Source of the DNA: Marinomonas transparens
GTDB lineage: Bacteria > Pseudomonadota > Gammaproteobacteria > Pseudomonadales > Marinomonadaceae
Direction of reading: 5' to 3'
Length of the DNA stretch: 64,000 nt
Assembly (NCBI RefSeq): GCF_016463975.1
Contig: NZ_JAEMNX010000014.1
Span: forward strand, 1-64,000
Positions 1-8,730 of this stretch are shown here, piece by piece; the first letter of the stretch is position 1, and every line of letters begins with the position of its first letter. The position numbers were made by a program, and so were the translations under genes. The notes beneath the pieces were generated by a model that saw nothing but the letters and a program-made list of their open reading frames with translations, was not told the DNA's origin and made no database searches.

Positions 1-177
1 AGACGTTTTAGGCTGAAAGTCCTACAAAAGACTTTTTGCTTTCCTTTAAACTAAAGTTTTGTATCGCAGCTCTTTGTTTCAAAGAAAGAAGTTACCCGCT
101 CAGCTTTTACCTGAATTAAAGAGCGGAATAAAGCTTATGAATGCAAAGCATTCGAGTGGAAGTCGACAAAGACATAA

Positions 178-201
178 CCCCTCCCCTTAAAAAAGGGAGG
201 G
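178..201. repeat. Short GC-rich palindromic repeat, copy 1
   Basis: A CCCTCCCC arm and a GGGAGGG arm are separated by an A-rich loop, so the element can fold as a hairpin. A near-identical element lies at about 21204-21223. It sits just downstream of the carboxypeptidase stop codon and could act as a terminator for it, but the presence of a second copy suggests a dispersed repeat. No gene is visible in bases 1-230. Confidence 0.4.
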
Positions 202-230
202 AACAAGCAGCTTTTAAAAATCCAATTAAA

Positions 231-1712
231 CTACAAATACCGCCCTTCCAAATGCTTCCTAAAATGCGCGGCATTCAAAGTCTCCCCGGTGGCGCGTTTG
301 ACCAGTTCATCCGTGCTGTGCAGTGAGGCTTGTGACCAGATGTTGTCGTTGAGCCATTGGAAGATGGGGCTTAGATCGCCACTTTCAATGGCAACTTCTA
401 GATCAAGGCTTTTCACCATGCTGGCTTTATACTGTGCGGCGTACATGGCACCGAGTGTGTAGGATGGAAAGTAGCCGAAGGCGCCGTCTGTCCAATGGAT
501 GTCTTGCATGCAGCCATTTTTATAGTTGTCTTGGGTTGAAAGACCAAGGCTGGCTTTCATTTTTTCGTCCCAAATGTCCGGTACGTCGGTGTGTTCGATT
601 ACGCCGTTAATGAGGTCTCGCTCTATTTCATAACGCAGTATCACGTGAGCTGGGTAGGTTAGCTCGTCGGCATCCACCCGAATAAAGCCTTTCTCTACTT
701 GGGTGTAGATTTTATACAGGTTTTCTTCGGCAAATACGGGGTCTTGATGGGCGTTAAAGGCATCCATTGATAATCGAGAAAGATGTGAAATAAACGACTT
801 ACTGCGCCCTACCTGCATTTCAAAGAAAAGCGATTGGGATTCATGTATCCCCATGGATCGTGCTTCACCCACGGGCAAACCGGAAAAGGCTTTCGGTAAA
901 CCTTGTTCATAACGGGCATGGCCAGTTTCATGCACTATGCCCATCAGCGCTTGCACAAAGTCTTTTTCATCGTAACGGGTCGTTATGCGTACATCAGAGG
1001 GTACGCCACCACAGAATGGATGAACGCTTTGGTCTAATCGGCCGTGGTTGAAGTCAAACTGAAGTAACTTCATCACCTCTAAACCAAGGGCTTTTTGTCT
1101 ATCGGTTGAAAAAGTGCCCGATGGCAAAATGATAGAGTCGGATCGCTGCTTTTCCAATGCCTTTTCTATTAGCTCTGGCAGCCATGTTTTTACATCAGTA
1201 AATAACATATCAAGGGAGGACGTTGTGGTGCCCGGTTCAAATTTATCGAGCATGGCATCGTAAGCGGTCAGCCCTAGTGCTTCACCACGGATTTTGGCTT
1301 CTTCACGGGACAAGGCCACCACTTCTTTCCAGTTTTTCTCGAAGCCTTTCCAATCGTTTTCTTGTCGTTGTGTACGCCAAGTGTGTTCGCATTTAGAACC
1401 GGCGATGGATTGCGCCTGAACCAGTTTTTCTGGCACTAGGGTCGCTTGTTGCCACTGTCGTTTCATTTCACGCAGGCTGGCTTGTTGCTCGGTGGTTAAT
1501 GGCGCTTGTTCGGCATGGCCAAACCAGTCTTCTAACTGTGGCTGAGTCGATAACCTATGAACATGAACCGATAACTCCGCCATAGCGTTTGAGCGTGCTT
1601 CGCTACCGCCTGCTGGCATATTGGCCGCTGCGTCCCAACCCAACATGGCTTGGGCATGATTGAAATGATGAATGGTTTGGTAATGCGCTATAAGCTGATC
1701 GTAATGTGACAT
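231..1712 (-). CDS. Metallocarboxypeptidase, M32 (Taq) family
   Basis: A 493-residue zinc carboxypeptidase of the thermostable carboxypeptidase 1 (Taq) family, which removes C-terminal residues from cytoplasmic peptides. The zinc-binding HETGH motif is at about residues 261-265, and the family motif HESQS follows at about 290-294, supplying the third ligand (Glu). The length matches the family norm of about 500 residues, and no signal peptide is present. It is transcribed on its own: an intrinsic terminator separates it from dld upstream. The start is an ATG, and no better start lies nearby. Assignment to M32 is confident; the physiological substrates cannot be deduced. Confidence 0.93.
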   Translation of the reverse strand: MSHYDQLIAHYQTIHHFNHAQAMLGWDAAANMPAGGSEARSNAMAELSVHVHRLSTQPQLEDWFGHAEQAPLTTEQQASLREMKRQWQQATLVPEKLVQAQSIAGSKCEHTWRTQRQENDWKGFEKNWKEVVALSREEAKIRGEALGLTAYDAMLDKFEPGTTTSSLDMLFTDVKTWLPELIEKALEKQRSDSIILPSGTFSTDRQKALGLEVMKLLQFDFNHGRLDQSVHPFCGGVPSDVRITTRYDEKDFVQALMGIVHETGHARYEQGLPKAFSGLPVGEARSMGIHESQSLFFEMQVGRSKSFISHLSRLSMDAFNAHQDPVFAEENLYKIYTQVEKGFIRVDADELTYPAHVILRYEIERDLINGVIEHTDVPDIWDEKMKASLGLSTQDNYKNGCMQDIHWTDGAFGYFPSYTLGAMYAAQYKASMVKSLDLEVAIESGDLSPIFQWLNDNIWSQASLHSTDELVKRATGETLNAAHFRKHLEGRYL

Positions 1713-1827
1713 GGTTGGCTTCTATTCCATTTAGAAAATTTCAGACATCTTATTACAGAGGACGTGATAGGGACAGAAGCCTACCGTTACATTTTTACAA
1801 AACCAATTAATACTTATTTCTACACTA

Positions 1828-1861
1828 AAAAGCCGAGGCGTTTTTTTAACGCCTCGGCTTT
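1828..1861 (-). terminator. Intrinsic terminator downstream of dld
   Basis: A perfect inverted repeat (AAGCCGAGGCGTT paired with AACGCCTCGGCTT) encloses a short T-rich loop. On the minus strand the hairpin is followed by a short T run. It lies between the dld stop codon and the carboxypeptidase gene, both on the minus strand, and therefore separates the two transcripts. Confidence 0.85.
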
Positions 1862-1891
1862 GTCATATAAAACCCTTAAGACTCTTTCGCT

Positions 1892-3631
1892 TTAACAGCC
1901 ACAACCCGTATGGTCGTGATCGTCGCTCAATACCTGCCAGTTTTTCAGTTTGCTGGTTTTGCCGATTCCTGGGTTAAGGGCGTTGGTTGGGTCTGTCTGT
2001 TGGTAGAAATCACGCAAGGCTTGTTTGGCTATGTATTCATGGCCTACGTTATGCTCTGCTGGGTATTCCGCACCACGGGCATCGTAGCTAGCGAGGATTT
2101 CCGCTTTCACCGCTTTGGCGTCCACGCCTTTTTTCATGATGTAGTTTTGGTGCATGACGTGACAAAAGAAATGCCCGTAGTACATTTTCACGGCAATTTT
2201 GTCATCGATCTCTGGTGGGAGTTTTTCAAACCAGTCGAGCTCGTTGCGTGGGAACGCCACGTCGATGGTCATGATAGACCCTAGGTCTTTGCCTTTCATT
2301 AAATGATAACGGCCCAATGCGCCAGCGGTAACAAAGCGATGCAAAATGGCTTTGTCGGCTTCCTCATCGGTGCATTCGATAAAATCGCCTTCGTGTTCTT
2401 TAAAGAAATTTTCTAGGTAGGCTTTTGCTTCGTCTACCCCTTCGTTACAGGTTTCCACTATCCAGTGGTGTTCGTACTTGTCTCGGTATTCTTCCATGCG
2501 TTTGGGCAAATGGTTTGGAAACAACTGGCTAAAATACTGCAAACACAGGTCAGAAAATTTGCTCGGCATGAATTTAAATTTGCCTGCCCATCTGTCTACC
2601 GTACGCTTAAGGGCGAACATTTTAGGAATGTATTTGGTGCCGAGTTTGTCGATCACCAAGAAGCTGTCTTTACCGTATTTTTTACTGATGTCGTAACTGT
2701 CTCTGTGCATATACTCACCAGACACGGGGAGGTTTTTAAAGGTAGACAACATGTCTCGGCGCATTTGCTCCATGACCGCAGGGTCATTGGTGCCGATGTA
2801 AAACACTTGGTGTTTCTCAGGAATTGGGAAGGTATCAATGCGCACCGCAAACACCGCCAATTTACCAGCACAACCAGAGGCTTCGTATAAGCGGCGCGGG
2901 TCAGCATTAAAGCGGGATGGGGTTTCGGCATCCACGTCTCTTATGCGTTCATGGTATTCATTGTCGGAAGCCCGTTTGTCGGGGAAATGTACGTCTTTTT
3001 CTTTGTAGTGTTTGTTTTGCAGATTTTCTAGAATCTCCTCTGGCTTCGCCCCAAGGTCGATGCCTAGGTTGTTGACCAGTTGTAACTCTCCGTCGCTAGT
3101 GACTTGAGCGTACAAGGACATTTCCGTATAAGCTGGCCCACGCTGTACCAAGGCCCCACCAGAGTTATTACAAATCCCACCCACAATGGATGCACCAATA
3201 CAAGACGAGCCAATCACTGAATGGGGTTCTCGTCCGTAGGGCTTAAGGGTGTCTTCTAGACCAAATAAGGTGCTGCCTGCAAATCCAATAATTTGCTTGC
3301 CTTGGTCAACCAGTTGGATATCGTCAATGCGCATGGTGCTGATCACCACAATCGGACGGTCATAGTCTTCGCCGTTCGGGGTTGAACCGCCCGTCAAACC
3401 GGTATTGGCCGCTTGCATGATGACGATCACATCGGCATCGACACAGACTTTTAATACCTTCCAAATTTCCACCAAACTACCGGGACGCACCACGGCATAG
3501 GCATTACCTGCCCCTAGACGAAACCCTCGGCAATAGGGCTGTTTCTTATCTTCGTCTAATAATGTGTACTGGCTACCGACAATAGCCTTAAGGTCATCAG
3601 CAATATCAACATGAGAATGGGACTGGGTCAT
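1892..3631 (-). CDS. dld: Quinone-dependent D-lactate dehydrogenase
   Basis: A peripheral membrane flavoprotein that oxidises D-lactate to pyruvate and passes electrons to quinone. The N-terminal FAD-binding type-4 (PCMH) domain includes an ANTGLTGG stretch and a GGICNNSGG stretch, followed by the Dld-specific membrane-binding C-terminal half. The tail ends in a His/Cys-rich segment (DDHDHTGCGC), an unusual ending that might bind metal. I chose the ATG at 3631 (MTQSHSH, 579 residues; E. coli Dld has 571). The reading frame extends 19 codons further to a GTG, but that stretch contains a TATACT-like promoter element and reads unlike protein. The gene is monocistronic and ends at the terminator at 1828-1861. 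Confidence 0.93.
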   Translation of the reverse strand: MTQSHSHVDIADDLKAIVGSQYTLLDEDKKQPYCRGFRLGAGNAYAVVRPGSLVEIWKVLKVCVDADVIVIMQAANTGLTGGSTPNGEDYDRPIVVISTMRIDDIQLVDQGKQIIGFAGSTLFGLEDTLKPYGREPHSVIGSSCIGASIVGGICNNSGGALVQRGPAYTEMSLYAQVTSDGELQLVNNLGIDLGAKPEEILENLQNKHYKEKDVHFPDKRASDNEYHERIRDVDAETPSRFNADPRRLYEASGCAGKLAVFAVRIDTFPIPEKHQVFYIGTNDPAVMEQMRRDMLSTFKNLPVSGEYMHRDSYDISKKYGKDSFLVIDKLGTKYIPKMFALKRTVDRWAGKFKFMPSKFSDLCLQYFSQLFPNHLPKRMEEYRDKYEHHWIVETCNEGVDEAKAYLENFFKEHEGDFIECTDEEADKAILHRFVTAGALGRYHLMKGKDLGSIMTIDVAFPRNELDWFEKLPPEIDDKIAVKMYYGHFFCHVMHQNYIMKKGVDAKAVKAEILASYDARGAEYPAEHNVGHEYIAKQALRDFYQQTDPTNALNPGIGKTSKLKNWQVLSDDHDHTGCGC

Positions 3632-3790
3632 AAAGGTACTTCGCCATGGCAATGGGTTTAAGATGCAGCAAAGTATACTCGACTTCACTCAAGGTAAAAA
3701 ATACAAAGGGCCAAATCTTTATGGATTTAGCCCTTTAAATTTTGATCTAAGTCATGCATAAAAATCAGATGACCCTTTACGATCAACTTT

Positions 3791-6700
3791 TCAGAGAGAT
3801 TCAAAGGCACCAAGATCAGGTGCCGAGCCACTGTAATTTAAACCTAGGTTTACGCCAGCATCGATCAAATCACTGTCACTTTTTAGTTGAAAAAAATTAA
3901 CCACGGGTAAGCTGCCATCGGCCTGACGCATACCTAATAGTTCATCCATGTTTAGGCTCACGAAATCCGCTGATGACGCGGTATCGTTATCCCAACTGTT
4001 GTTTGACATGTTTTCTTCTAGCGCACCAAATTTATCACTGCTGATAGTATTTAATGAGATGCTATTTTTGATCTCTAGTTTATTGAGAATACGTTCCGCG
4101 CCATCGCTTAAACCGTAGTTACGATGGTTCGCGTAGGCAATGGCATGGTGCAAAGTCACCTTGCCGCGGTTACTGTTTTGGTCATAGCCATCTTTGCTGT
4201 TACCTGCGGCAATGGTGTTCAGGTAAAGGCCATTATGGGCCAAGTCTTTATCATCACTGCCACCGGTTTTAAAGCCGTTGCCATCGCCAAGTCCTTTGCT
4301 GCCATTTTCCTGATAGCCGTTACGCACCATCCAAGAATATTCCCACGTGGTGAGAATATCTTGGTTATTGTCACGCAAGTAGCCATCAAAACCATCGTCT
4401 AAGTTCTGATACGCTCGGCACCCGTAAAAGTAATTCCCCGTCCCTACACCCAGTTTTGCAGCAAAGCCATCGGCGTTTTCTTGGGTAGAGTCGGCGTTGT
4501 AGTAGGAATCTGAGTTTTTCACAAAGTTATAAGAGGCTCCCTGATCCAACTGCAACCCAGTATCCGCATTGCCACGGAATGACATAAATTCCACCGTATT
4601 ATGGGAACCGCTCATGTGCATGCCATTATCGCCAGCACGTTGAATGTCAAAGCCATAGATGTGCCAGTAATTGCCAAGCACATCAAAGCCTCGATGCTCA
4701 AAATGTTCCGTCATGCTAGAAAAGTCAATGATTGGTCGTTCATCTCCCGGATAGGCACTCAAAACAATGGCCTGAGCCTCTGTACCACTCTGTTCCAACA
4801 CAATGGTAGACGACATATTGTAAGTCCCTTGGCGAATGTAGATAACATCGCCCGCCCTTGCTGTCGATATCGCACTCACTAATTCATCTGTTGAGGTGAC
4901 CTGGGTGGCATTAGCAACAAGGTTATCCATAAATGAAGGTAACCCATTGGTTAACGGTTCGTTGTTAGCCCCTGCCAGTTGTGCGGCTGGCAATGTTGGC
5001 GCCGCAGCGGAGCTTGATGCACTGTTATTTGAGTTTCCCCCCGTACCTGTGCCATTGTCGTTATAGCCATCCACGCCACAGTTTTCTTTGTTCTCTGGCA
5101 TCGGGTTCCAACCTTTTCCGCCGTCAAACGCCGAAAAGATCTGAGCGCGAGAACAGTAGTGATTAGCGACTTCACTTTCGGTTAATTCATAGGAATGCGT
5201 TGCCAAGCGATCGGCAAGGTCGCGTTTGTTGCCATTGAAATCCATGGAATTAAATTCGCGCCAGCCTGCAACACTTTGGGCAATACTGGGCGTTGGTAAT
5301 GGCTCATTTAACCACCCCACTGGTTTGATGTGGTTATCCATGTGCGTATTCACAAAAACAATATTGTCGTAACAACCAGAACAACCACCGCTACGACCAA
5401 GGTAAGTTGACTTGTCTACGATAGGATGACCCAGAGGACCGTTACCGCGAGTGAGTCGCGAGTTTAAGAAAACATAGCCCACGTCACCTTCATCCTGAAC
5501 TCGTGCTTGCAGTATGTAGCCGCCGCCCACTTTGCCACGGGAGTCGCCTAGGGTTCGGATTTCACTTTTCTCAAAAAGTGATGCTTTGCTGTAGCCCCAA
5601 ATAAAGTCTACGTTACCCGCCACAAGCGTATTGTAGAACCAGGTCCAGCCTTTTAGGTGCAAGGTATCTTGCTCACTAATAAAGGCGGAGTTAGTGGCAA
5701 TTAAACGGCCGTTAGGACTATTAAAAGTAATGGTTTCTGCTTGATGGCCATCACCAATCAAGGTGGTGTTTTTCAACGTCAAGTTATCCAGCGTGAGCAT
5801 GTCGACATCTTTCGCTAAAAAGACAGCACGGTTGCTTGAACCTGAATTCATGCCTTCGTTATTTTTATAACGAATAATGGTGCCATTTTTCGTTTCGCCT
5901 TTGATCGTGACATTGTTTTTATCAACCAAGAATAATGGCTCTTCATACACCCCATTTTTAATTCTAATGGTGACAGGTTCATCGACAGAAAAGTGCTTCA
6001 TCACGAAGTTCAAAGCGCCCTGCACAGTACGAAAATCCGCATAGTGGTCATGGTAATCCACCAAGTATTCCGCTTTATTTGCATCAGGTTGATGCAAACG
6101 CGTAGTAAATGTCCAAGCACTTTGCTTACCAATGCCCTTAAATACTTGACCCGCTAAGGTAGCCCCTGAAAAAGCCGTATCTGAGATGGCAACATAGTAG
6201 TTAACACCCGCTTCTAATGTATTCGTATGCAATGAAATACTGGCCGTATTGCCATTGATACGGACGGGGTTTGTTTTCATTGTTCTGGTTTTATTCGCCC
6301 CAAAAGTGTCTGACTCATTTGTTAAACTGACTTTATCGATCAACGCATCATCGCTGCTTCTGAAAATACGAATAGAACCTTCCCCCAAGGTTGGCTCGGA
6401 ATCAAAGCGCAGTGTTAACTGAGTATCTTCGTAGGCATTTAGCTCACCCTGAGTTGGCGACAGTTGATGGGTAAAATCGTAGCTTGCCAATGGCATCACA
6501 AATCGAGGCGCAATGCTCGCGGCTATTTTACGCTGCAAATTTGAACCACTACGGAAGGTAACCGTTGCCTCACCCGCACTCACCGGCGTTAGGGTAACGG
6601 AGCCATTTTCCTGAGTCACTTCAACGACAGCAGGGTCACTGGAAACAACGCTGATGGAATCGGCCTCACCTTGCTCGGTTTTGGCGATCACGGTAATCAC

Positions 6701-7510
6701 TTTTGCAGCGTCTCCCACTTCTGCGTCGTAACGTGTTTCACTGGGTGAAATAACTAATGAAGCAGGAATGTCATCGGCATTACCGACTTTTATGTCATCA
6801 ATTTCAAACGACTTATTGGCCGTCCATAGGCCAATGGTGCCAGCATCGGTGAACGTCGCATCCGTGATGCTGGCTAATTTGTCACCATCAAAATAGACCG
6901 TCAGCGTATCGCCCTTCACCACTAATCTTAAGGAATACCATTGACCGTCTAACTCGCCCTTAGCACCTTGAACGATAGGTGATTTCACTTTCTTCATGCG
7001 AGAAAGCGCACCATTGGTCATTTTGGCAATTTCTACTTGGGTGCTGCTGACGGAGTTTTGCACGTTCATCACGCCTGCATACCAGTTGTTACCATCCTGA
7101 TAGCGAGCCAACAAATAAAGTTGTTTATTTGCTGCCGAGGAGTTATTACGTGGGCGTATTTTGGCTTCCACATAATAGTCTGAAGTGATCCCACTCATCG
7201 CTTCTGGTGTGGCTAAAGCAATAATACCGCCCGATGTGCCAGAGGTATGACGCAGTACATAGTTGCCATTATCGTTAACAATATCGAATGCACCATTCGG
7301 TTTTAGCGCATTGATATTATCTGGATAGAGGCTCCAATTATTGGTGTTATTGTGAGAAAAATCGTCGCAAAAATATAAGCCAGACGAGGGACATTGCCAT
7401 GCGGCATTATTAATCGAGTTAGATTCTTCCGAATAAACCATAGAGGAGATAGCAAAGCTCGCAAGCAATGCACTGGACGCACAAATCCTGTTTACAATTG
7501 AGTACTTCAT
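3791..7510 (-). CDS. Secreted pectin methylesterase / PL9 pectate lyase fusion
   Basis: A 1239-residue secreted enzyme that should demethylate pectin and then cleave the resulting polygalacturonate by beta-elimination. Domains in order: a signal peptide (about 1-28); a concanavalin/LamG-like domain (about 40-245); a Big2-type Ig domain (about 250-335); an SbsA-type Ig-like domain (about 340-470); a CE8 pectinesterase (about 475-800) with QDT at about 616, GNVDFIWG at about 634-641 and YLGR at about 705; a Ser/Asn/Ala linker (about 820-850); and a right-handed beta-helix resembling PL9 pectate lyases (about 855-1239), including ADGFAAK and NLDDGFDGY. The ATG at 7510 is preferred over a TTG two codons upstream because AAAGG is then about 10 bases away. 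The gene stands alone. The lyase family is assigned from motif memory and could instead be a related beta-helix family. Confidence 0.88.
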   Translation of the reverse strand: MKYSIVNRICASSALLASFAISSMVYSEESNSINNAAWQCPSSGLYFCDDFSHNNTNNWSLYPDNINALKPNGAFDIVNDNGNYVLRHTSGTSGGIIALATPEAMSGITSDYYVEAKIRPRNNSSAANKQLYLLARYQDGNNWYAGVMNVQNSVSSTQVEIAKMTNGALSRMKKVKSPIVQGAKGELDGQWYSLRLVVKGDTLTVYFDGDKLASITDATFTDAGTIGLWTANKSFEIDDIKVGNADDIPASLVISPSETRYDAEVGDAAKVITVIAKTEQGEADSISVVSSDPAVVEVTQENGSVTLTPVSAGEATVTFRSGSNLQRKIAASIAPRFVMPLASYDFTHQLSPTQGELNAYEDTQLTLRFDSEPTLGEGSIRIFRSSDDALIDKVSLTNESDTFGANKTRTMKTNPVRINGNTASISLHTNTLEAGVNYYVAISDTAFSGATLAGQVFKGIGKQSAWTFTTRLHQPDANKAEYLVDYHDHYADFRTVQGALNFVMKHFSVDEPVTIRIKNGVYEEPLFLVDKNNVTIKGETKNGTIIRYKNNEGMNSGSSNRAVFLAKDVDMLTLDNLTLKNTTLIGDGHQAETITFNSPNGRLIATNSAFISEQDTLHLKGWTWFYNTLVAGNVDFIWGYSKASLFEKSEIRTLGDSRGKVGGGYILQARVQDEGDVGYVFLNSRLTRGNGPLGHPIVDKSTYLGRSGGCSGCYDNIVFVNTHMDNHIKPVGWLNEPLPTPSIAQSVAGWREFNSMDFNGNKRDLADRLATHSYELTESEVANHYCSRAQIFSAFDGGKGWNPMPENKENCGVDGYNDNGTGTGGNSNNSASSSAAAPTLPAAQLAGANNEPLTNGLPSFMDNLVANATQVTSTDELVSAISTARAGDVIYIRQGTYNMSSTIVLEQSGTEAQAIVLSAYPGDERPIIDFSSMTEHFEHRGFDVLGNYWHIYGFDIQRAGDNGMHMSGSHNTVEFMSFRGNADTGLQLDQGASYNFVKNSDSYYNADSTQENADGFAAKLGVGTGNYFYGCRAYQNLDDGFDGYLRDNNQDILTTWEYSWMVRNGYQENGSKGLGDGNGFKTGGSDDKDLAHNGLYLNTIAAGNSKDGYDQNSNRGKVTLHHAIAYANHRNYGLSDGAERILNKLEIKNSISLNTISSDKFGALEENMSNNSWDNDTASSADFVSLNMDELLGMRQADGSLPVVNFFQLKSDSDLIDAGVNLGLNYSGSAPDLGAFESL

Positions 7511-7605
7511 GTACAAATACCTTTATTATATTTATTTTTATTTGATGCCTCAGCAGACAAACCCGCCTGCTTTACACATCTACCACCATTTATAAAACAG
7601 ATGCG

Positions 7606-7649
7606 TTTCATTTTTAATGAAATGCAATTTTAACAAAATGGTTTTGTTA
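7606..7649. promoter_or_regulatory. Two palindromic operator candidates upstream of the pectinase gene
   Basis: Two perfect inverted repeats lie 96-140 bases upstream of the pectinase start: TTTCATT-TTT-AATGAAA at 7606-7622 and TAACAAAA-TGG-TTTTGTTA at 7631-7649. A looser palindrome, AAAAC-N6-GTTT, overlaps the left side of the first. The first resembles KdgR-type (IclR family) operators of pectin regulons in form. The regulator is inferred, not seen in this window. Confidence 0.4.
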
Positions 7650-7739
7650 GATTAGAAGCTCTTGAAAAATTTTCAATAAATACTTTTCGATAAAGGCATT
7701 TATTTAACGGTTTTTATTGCTATTCACCTATGCATACAT

Positions 7740-7952
7740 TTAGGACGACATAACAGCAATATAAACATCTATGACGACTTCTGGCATTGCCTTCTCCAGA
7801 AAAGCCAAGTCTTCTCCTGCTGGTAGTAAGGCTTTTTCTAGTGCTGTATTGGCTTCCAGCATGCTTGGCTCTGCGCCAGGAAGTACCGAAAAGTATCCTG
7901 TGTGGTCTGATTCATATTGATGGTACACGCCATACATAACCATCAACAACAT
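7740..7952 (-). pseudogene. Fragment of a GyrI-like / AraC effector-binding domain protein
   Basis: The 70-residue frame contains YGVYHQYESDHTGYFSVLPG, the pattern of YdeE/GyrI-like small-molecule-binding proteins, and GEDLAFLEKAMPEVVIDVY, which resembles their C-terminal half. Family members are about 150-160 residues. Here the N-terminal strands are missing and the frame stops shortly after the VIDVY segment, so both ends are lost. I see no continuation in other frames nearby. It is best read as a decaying gene in the 7.5-8.05 kb gap, although expression of a short protein cannot be excluded. Confidence 0.5.
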
Positions 7953-8051
7953 AACTAAAAATTAACCAGAACATAAAATACTATCAATTTTAATTAACCC
8001 ATCATTCTCTATACTGGCTTACATCAACGAAACGAACATAACGGGTGACTT

Positions 8052-8432
8052 ATGAATACATTTAAAAAATACGGCTTTTGGGCAATTCTTGGACTTACTG
8101 CATTGGCATTTCTTGCTGGCGGTGTTGGTAAACTGATGGGTGTTGAAATGATGCATCAATCATTTGCAACACTTGGTTTACCAGTATTCTTCGGATACTT
8201 CATTGGCGCTTGCGAGATTGCTGGTGCGATTGGTATTTTCATCAAGAAACTTAGCTCTCTCGCCGCTGTTGGCTTGGGTTTAATCATGGCTGGTGCAATG
8301 TACTACCACCTTATGTTTGACCCACAAGGCTTCCCAGTAGCTGCGCTGTTGTTTGTCTTCTCAATTGTTATCTTCTTTGTTAACAAAAAACACAGTGTTG
8401 TATTCGGTAAAAACCAAGCAGCTATCGCTTAA
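8052..8432 (+). CDS. DoxX-like family membrane protein
   Basis: A 126-residue inner-membrane protein with four hydrophobic segments (about 10-28, 45-64, 68-88 and 93-112), matching the DoxX/DoxX_2 family in length and topology. The N-terminal FLAGGVGKLMG segment is typical of that family. The biochemical role is unknown; relatives are often linked to oxidative stress or quinone metabolism, but nothing here tests that. The gene stands alone and ends at a strong terminator. The ATG is preceded by a moderate GGGTGA ribosome-binding site. Confidence 0.8.
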   Translation: MNTFKKYGFWAILGLTALAFLAGGVGKLMGVEMMHQSFATLGLPVFFGYFIGACEIAGAIGIFIKKLSSLAAVGLGLIMAGAMYYHLMFDPQGFPVAALLFVFSIVIFFVNKKHSVVFGKNQAAIA

Positions 8433-8454
8433 AACCTTGGTCTAAATAACGAAC

Positions 8455-8480
8455 AAAGACCACCCTTTGGTGGTCTTTCT
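8455..8480 (+). terminator. Intrinsic terminator after the DoxX-like gene
   Basis: A perfect 10-bp stem (AAAGACCACC / GGTGGTCTTT) with a CTTT loop lies 22 bases after the stop codon. Confidence 0.85.
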
Positions 8481-8498
8481 CTATCTAAACTTCTATTT

Positions 8499-8686
8499 GA
8501 GACCTGTGCATGAAGTCACGAGCAAAGCCAAGACGAGGCAAAAATAGACGAAAAAGCGGACACTTACATGGATGTAAGTGTTAGGGCGACGCAGGATGCC
8601 AAAGCCGCGTTTATGGGTTATAAATGAGCACTTTGAGTCTATTTTTAACAATGTATTGGTAAGCACAGCAGTCGTGCAAAGGTCTC
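8499..8686. mobile_element. MITE-like repeat element, copy 1 (188 bp)
   Basis: A 188-bp non-coding element starting GAGACCTGTGCA and ending TGCAAAGGTCTC, giving imperfect terminal inverted repeats of about 12 bases. The direct repeat TATTT flanks both ends (8494-8498 and 8687-8691), consistent with a 5-bp target-site duplication. An internal perfect hairpin (CACTTACAT-GG-ATGTAAGTG) lies at 8561-8580. A second copy, roughly 90% or more identical by eye and in the opposite orientation, is at 23066-23253. No transposase is encoded, so movement would depend on an enzyme elsewhere. Confidence 0.72.
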
Positions 8687-8730
8687 TATTTGGATGTCAT
8701 CAAACATCACGATGAAACATAGGTATTTTT

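Noticed and set aside
1910..2284. 124-codon plus-strand frame opposite dld
   Set aside because: Antisense shadow of a strongly supported gene; no family resemblance.
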